From Halobacteriales archaeon SW_9_67_25 (GTDB lineage Archaea; Halobacteriota; Halobacteria; Halobacteriales; Haloarculaceae), in contig PXSU01000109.1 in NCBI GenBank assembly GCA_003022745.1, forward strand, positions 1 through 14,160: a stretch of DNA of 14,160 nucleotides, read 5' to 3'. The notes beneath the pieces are model-generated. The model saw nothing but the letters and a program-made list of their open reading frames with translations. It was not told the origin of the DNA and made no database searches. The translations under genes and the position numbers were made by a program. Position 1 is the first letter of the stretch; each line of letters starts with the position of its first letter. This document shows positions 12,272 to 14,160 of the stretch, in pieces.

Positions 12272-12709
12272 ATGTCGGACGAAACCGTCCACGAGTCAAG
12301 GCGTACCCGGAGCAGGCGAGCGATCGCGTCGTATCTGCGCCGCGTCGCGGACGCGCTCGGACGAGGCAAGCGCGTCCCCATCGACGAGGACCAGTCAGTC
12401 ACCGTCGAGGCACCCGACGAACCCGAACTGGAAGTCGAACTCGAGGAGGAGGAGGAGACCCTCGCGTTCGAGATCGAGATGGAGTGGGAGGGCGACGCGG
12501 AGGACGTCGAGACCGACGCCCGGGCGAGCAAGGCCACCTTCGAGGTGTACGAGGACAGCGCCGGGCAACACCGGTGGCGACTCGTCCACGACAACGGCAA
12601 CATCATCGCCGACGGCGGCCAGGGCTACGCCTCGAAACAGAAGTGCAAGCAGGGCATAGAGAGCGTCCGGAAGAACGCGGCCGGCGCACCCGTCGGGGAC
12701 ACCGAGTGA
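12272..12709 (+). CDS. amphi-Trp domain plus DUF1508 (HVO_2922/YegP-like) protein
   Basis: A 145-residue, strongly acidic soluble protein with two small domains. Residues about 1-75 fit the amphi-Trp domain: a basic helix (RRTRSRRAIASYLRRVADAL), the sequence GRGKRVPIDEDQSVTVEAP, and an acidic strand region (ELEVELEEEEETLAFEIEME). Residues about 88-137 fit DUF1508/YegP: ATFEVYEDSAGQHRWRLVHD, then NGNIIADGGQGYASKQKCKQ and GIESVRKNA. The DUF1508 fold is known as a small swapped dimer. Its function is unknown in either domain. The TGA abuts the TCA (stop on the other strand) of the next gene, giving TGATCA with no spare base. Confidence 0.87.
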   Translation: MSDETVHESRRTRSRRAIASYLRRVADALGRGKRVPIDEDQSVTVEAPDEPELEVELEEEEETLAFEIEMEWEGDAEDVETDARASKATFEVYEDSAGQHRWRLVHDNGNIIADGGQGYASKQKCKQGIESVRKNAAGAPVGDTE

Positions 12710-13066
12710 TCACTCCGCCAAGACGCTCCGAACGACGTCGACGGCCCGCTTGACCGCGACGCCGTCCTCGACCCGGACCCGGACTCCGTCCCCGGTCGGC
12801 TCGGCCGGCAGCGGTGTGGTCTCTGGCAGCGCAGCCGCCTCTACCGACAGCCTGACCGTCACAAATTCGGGGTACAGCGAGACGGCCCCCAGACGGCGCC
12901 CCCGGTACTCGAGAGCGTAGGCCCGTGACCCCTCGGGCGTGGGCGATACGTCCGGCCTGGCTTCGACCACGGTCAGGTCGGCCAGCGGGCCGGTCGCCAG
13001 TCCGGTAAACTCGGAGGCAAGCAGCTCCGCGACGCGTCGCGGTTCCGTGACGCGGTCCTCGACCAT
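12710..13066 (-). CDS. Conserved hypothetical protein, second gene after DUF2240
   Basis: A 118-residue soluble protein of unknown function. It starts MVEDRVTEPRRVAELLASEF, then TGLATGPLADLTVVEARPDV, and ends VAVKRAVDVVRSVLAE. I recall similar haloarchaeal proteins beginning MVEDR(I/V)T with LLASE(V/F)TGL next to DUF2240 and S8e genes, but I have no functional name. The beta-rich middle (RAYALEYRGRRLGAVSLYPE) suggests an alpha/beta fold. The start ATG 13066 directly follows the stop codon of DUF2240 (TGA at 13069-13067) without a gap, so the two are translated from one transcript. Convergent with, and abutting, the amphi-Trp gene. Confidence 0.75.
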   Translation of the reverse strand: MVEDRVTEPRRVAELLASEFTGLATGPLADLTVVEARPDVSPTPEGSRAYALEYRGRRLGAVSLYPEFVTVRLSVEAAALPETTPLPAEPTGDGVRVRVEDGVAVKRAVDVVRSVLAE

Positions 13067-13507
13067 TCAGACCTCCTCCCGGGCGCGGTCCGCGAGGTCG
13101 GCCACCTCGACACCTTGGCGGCGGGCATACAGGAGGGCCGCTGCCTCGACCGCGAGGTCCAGGTCGGCCTGCAGGCGGTTGATGGCGGCGACGGCTTCCT
13201 GCTTGTCGACGCCGGCCTCGACGAGCGCGTCGAGCGCGCGCTCGAAGGTCGACCGCCGGTGGAGCACCGACTCCGCGGGCGCGAAGCCGTCGGGAATGTC
13301 GACGCCCGCGGGGTCGAACGCGGCGACGACGTCGTCCTCGGCCCGGTCGAGCAACCCCTCGCCGGTCGCGACGTCGACGAGACGCGTCGCCTGGTCGGGC
13401 GAGAACCAGTCCCGGTCCAGGGACAGCGCGACGACGAACTCGCTTTCGCTCATGCGGTCGACGCCGCGCTGGCGGAACGGCGCGGCCACTGCCTGGCGGA
13501 GACTCAT
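13067..13507 (-). CDS. DUF2240 family protein
   Basis: A 146-residue, helix-rich, soluble protein matching the archaeal family DUF2240. It opens MSLRQAVAAPFRQRGVDRMS, then SEFVVALSLDRDWFSPDQAT, with DIPDGFAP in the middle and a C-terminal helical part (DALVEAGVDKQEAVAAINRL, then EAAALLYARRQGVEV). The N-terminal half resembles a winged-helix-like layout, and the basic and acidic helices could bind nucleic acid or a ribosomal partner; this is inference. It is divergent from S8e, with 94 bases between the two starts, an arrangement that I associate with other haloarchaea. A TATA-like GATTTACGG (minus) stands about 30-38 bases upstream of ATG 13507. Confidence 0.82.
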   Translation of the reverse strand: MSLRQAVAAPFRQRGVDRMSESEFVVALSLDRDWFSPDQATRLVDVATGEGLLDRAEDDVVAAFDPAGVDIPDGFAPAESVLHRRSTFERALDALVEAGVDKQEAVAAINRLQADLDLAVEAAALLYARRQGVEVADLADRAREEV

Positions 13508-13567
13508 CGTCAGCGAAACGCGTGTTCCCGGGCCGTAAATCTGTCGAGGGCCAGCACCGGGCTTCGA

Positions 13568-13578
13568 GAGGTTCAAGT
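13568..13578 (+). promoter_or_regulatory. Promoter element of the S8e gene
   Basis: GAGGTTCAAGT, 24-34 bases ahead of ATG 13602. It is a weak TATA box (TTCAAG core), but it is the only AT-rich element at the right distance for a leaderless ribosomal protein mRNA. Confidence 0.35.
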
Positions 13579-13601
13579 GCGCGCTCCGTCTTCGGACTCG
13601 T

Positions 13602-13973
13602 ATGAAGTACCAGGGACCCGCGACACGGAAGCGTACCGGCGGCCGGCGGCGACCGGCCAGCGACAAGAAGAAACACCAGCTCGGGTCGGAGCCGACCGAG
13701 ACGCAGGTCGGCGACGGTCGGTTGAAGACGGTCGACGCCCGCGGCAACACCACGAAAGTGCGGGCCATCGAGACTGGGACGGCAAGCGTCGCGGTCGGCG
13801 ACGATGTCGTCGCTGCCACCATCGAGAACGTCGCGGAGAACCCCTCAAACCCCAACTACGCCCGGCGGAACATCATCACCAAGGGCGCGGTCATCGAGAC
13901 CAGCGAGGGCCGCGCACGGGTCACCTCCCGGCCCGGACAGGACGGCCAGGTCAACGCCGTCACAGTCGAGTAG
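13602..13973 (+). CDS. rps8e: 30S ribosomal protein S8e
   Basis: Small-subunit ribosomal protein found only in archaea and eukaryotes. The 123 residues match the archaeal length. The sequence begins MKYQGPATRKRTGGRRRPAS, a basic rRNA-binding tail, followed by KKKHQLGSEPTETQVGD, KTVDARGNTTKVRA, and the family core ENVAENPSNPNYARRNIITK with GAVIETSEGRARVTSRPGQD before the terminal NAVTVE. It is unusually acidic for S8e outside haloarchaea, but normal inside them. Single gene here, divergent from DUF2240 and convergent with the partial gene at the window end. Confidence 0.96.
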   Translation: MKYQGPATRKRTGGRRRPASDKKKHQLGSEPTETQVGDGRLKTVDARGNTTKVRAIETGTASVAVGDDVVAATIENVAENPSNPNYARRNIITKGAVIETSEGRARVTSRPGQDGQVNAVTVE

Positions 13974-14002
13974 TCCCAGCAATCACAGCAATCCTGGCGA
14001 CT
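13972..14002. terminator. Hairpin between convergent genes
   Basis: AGTCCCAG (13972-13979) pairs with CTGGCGACT (13994-14002) with one bulged C and a 14-base loop, directly between the S8e stop codon (13971-13973) and the minus-strand stop codon (14008-14010). It could serve both directions. No long T-run is seen. Confidence 0.3.
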
Positions 14003-14007
14003 CGTAC

Positions 14008-14160
14008 TCACCCGGAGAAGCGGTGGCCGATACCCGCGTCTTGCCGGCGCCGCTCTGCGATGATGACTTCGAGGGCCTCCGTCGTCTCACCCTCGGCGTA
14101 CAACCGCTCGGTGCGCCGGGCAACCTCGGGAGCGAGCAGGTCGCGACGCAGGAACTCCTC
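14008..14160 (-). CDS. C-terminal end of an unrecognised gene, 5' part outside the window
   Basis: Fifty codons in one minus-strand frame end at TGA 14010-14008. They read EEFLRRDLLAPEVARRTERL, then YAEGETTEALEVIIAERRRQ and a short GHRFSG tail. The sequence is helical and charged and could be two helices of a repeat or a C-terminal cap, but I do not recognise the family. Third positions are G/C-rich, as for real genes here, and the 34-base gap to S8e is typical of the convergent pairs in this window. Confidence 0.6.
   Translation of the reverse strand, partial: EEFLRRDLLAPEVARRTERLYAEGETTEALEVIIAERRRQDAGIGHRFSG

Noticed and set aside
12603..13676. 357-codon minus-strand frame
   Set aside because: It is an Arg/Gly-rich shadow of the hypothetical and DUF2240 genes and runs antisense into S8e; the in-frame genes match known families.
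1..14160. CRISPR array, defence system, prophage or integrated element
   Set aside because: No regularly spaced repeats, no integrase, transposase or nuclease-helicase genes, no tRNA gene with an attachment duplication, and uniform GC content and codon use throughout.

Overview
The window is a gene-dense, GC-rich piece of a haloarchaeal (class Halobacteria) chromosome. The evidence is a set of archaeal information-processing genes (TATA-binding protein, Trm-G10 tRNA methyltransferase, NMD3, ribosomal protein S8e), strongly acidic proteins, AT-rich TATA boxes about 25-30 bases ahead of start codons (so mostly leaderless mRNAs), and several small protein families that I know only from haloarchaea (DUF5784, DUF5786, DUF2240, amphi-Trp/DUF1508). 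The family could be Haloarculaceae, but the sequence alone does not settle that.

Layout. 1-467 (-): 3'-truncated tbp. 657-1634 (+): Trm-G10 tRNA methyltransferase, followed by an SDR oxidoreductase (1673-2455, +). 2468-3692 (-): a VOC/glyoxalase-fold protein, a short gene-poor stretch, and two overlapping small hypothetical genes whose junction lies in a 16-bp perfect inverted repeat. 3811-4382 (+): a rhomboid protease gene that looks broken by an internal deletion plus frameshift. 4367-5377 (-): DUF5784 protein, divergent from a secreted beta-propeller protein (5496-7562, +) with a 20-bp perfect palindrome in the shared promoter region. 7638-7811 (+): DUF5786. 7799-9444 (-): a two-gene unit of an NAD(P)H-binding protein and a six-helix membrane protein. 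9516-10119: three small genes, two cysteine-rich and one a 28-residue membrane peptide. 10175-11469 (-): nmd3, overlapped by the first ~64 codons of a Trm5/Taw2-like methyltransferase gene whose remainder is missing. 11555-12709 (+): a HAD hydrolase and an amphi-Trp/DUF1508 protein. 12710-13507 (-): hypothetical protein and DUF2240. 13602-13973 (+): S8e. 14008-14160 (-): the C-terminal end of an unrecognised gene.

The genes do not form one pathway. The shared theme is housekeeping: transcription initiation (TBP), tRNA modification (Trm-G10 and the methyltransferase remnant) and ribosome function (NMD3, S8e), with accessory oxidoreductase, envelope and small zinc-binding-type proteins between them. 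Genes are packed tightly. Six convergent pairs overlap, abut, or are at most 34 bases apart, and same-strand neighbours often share ATGA or TGATG junctions.

I found no tRNA, rRNA, CRISPR array, insertion sequence or defence system. The most interesting items are two damaged genes (rhomboid and methyltransferase), the exact palindrome ahead of the beta-propeller gene, and the inverted repeat that places a start codon inside a possible RNA stem.
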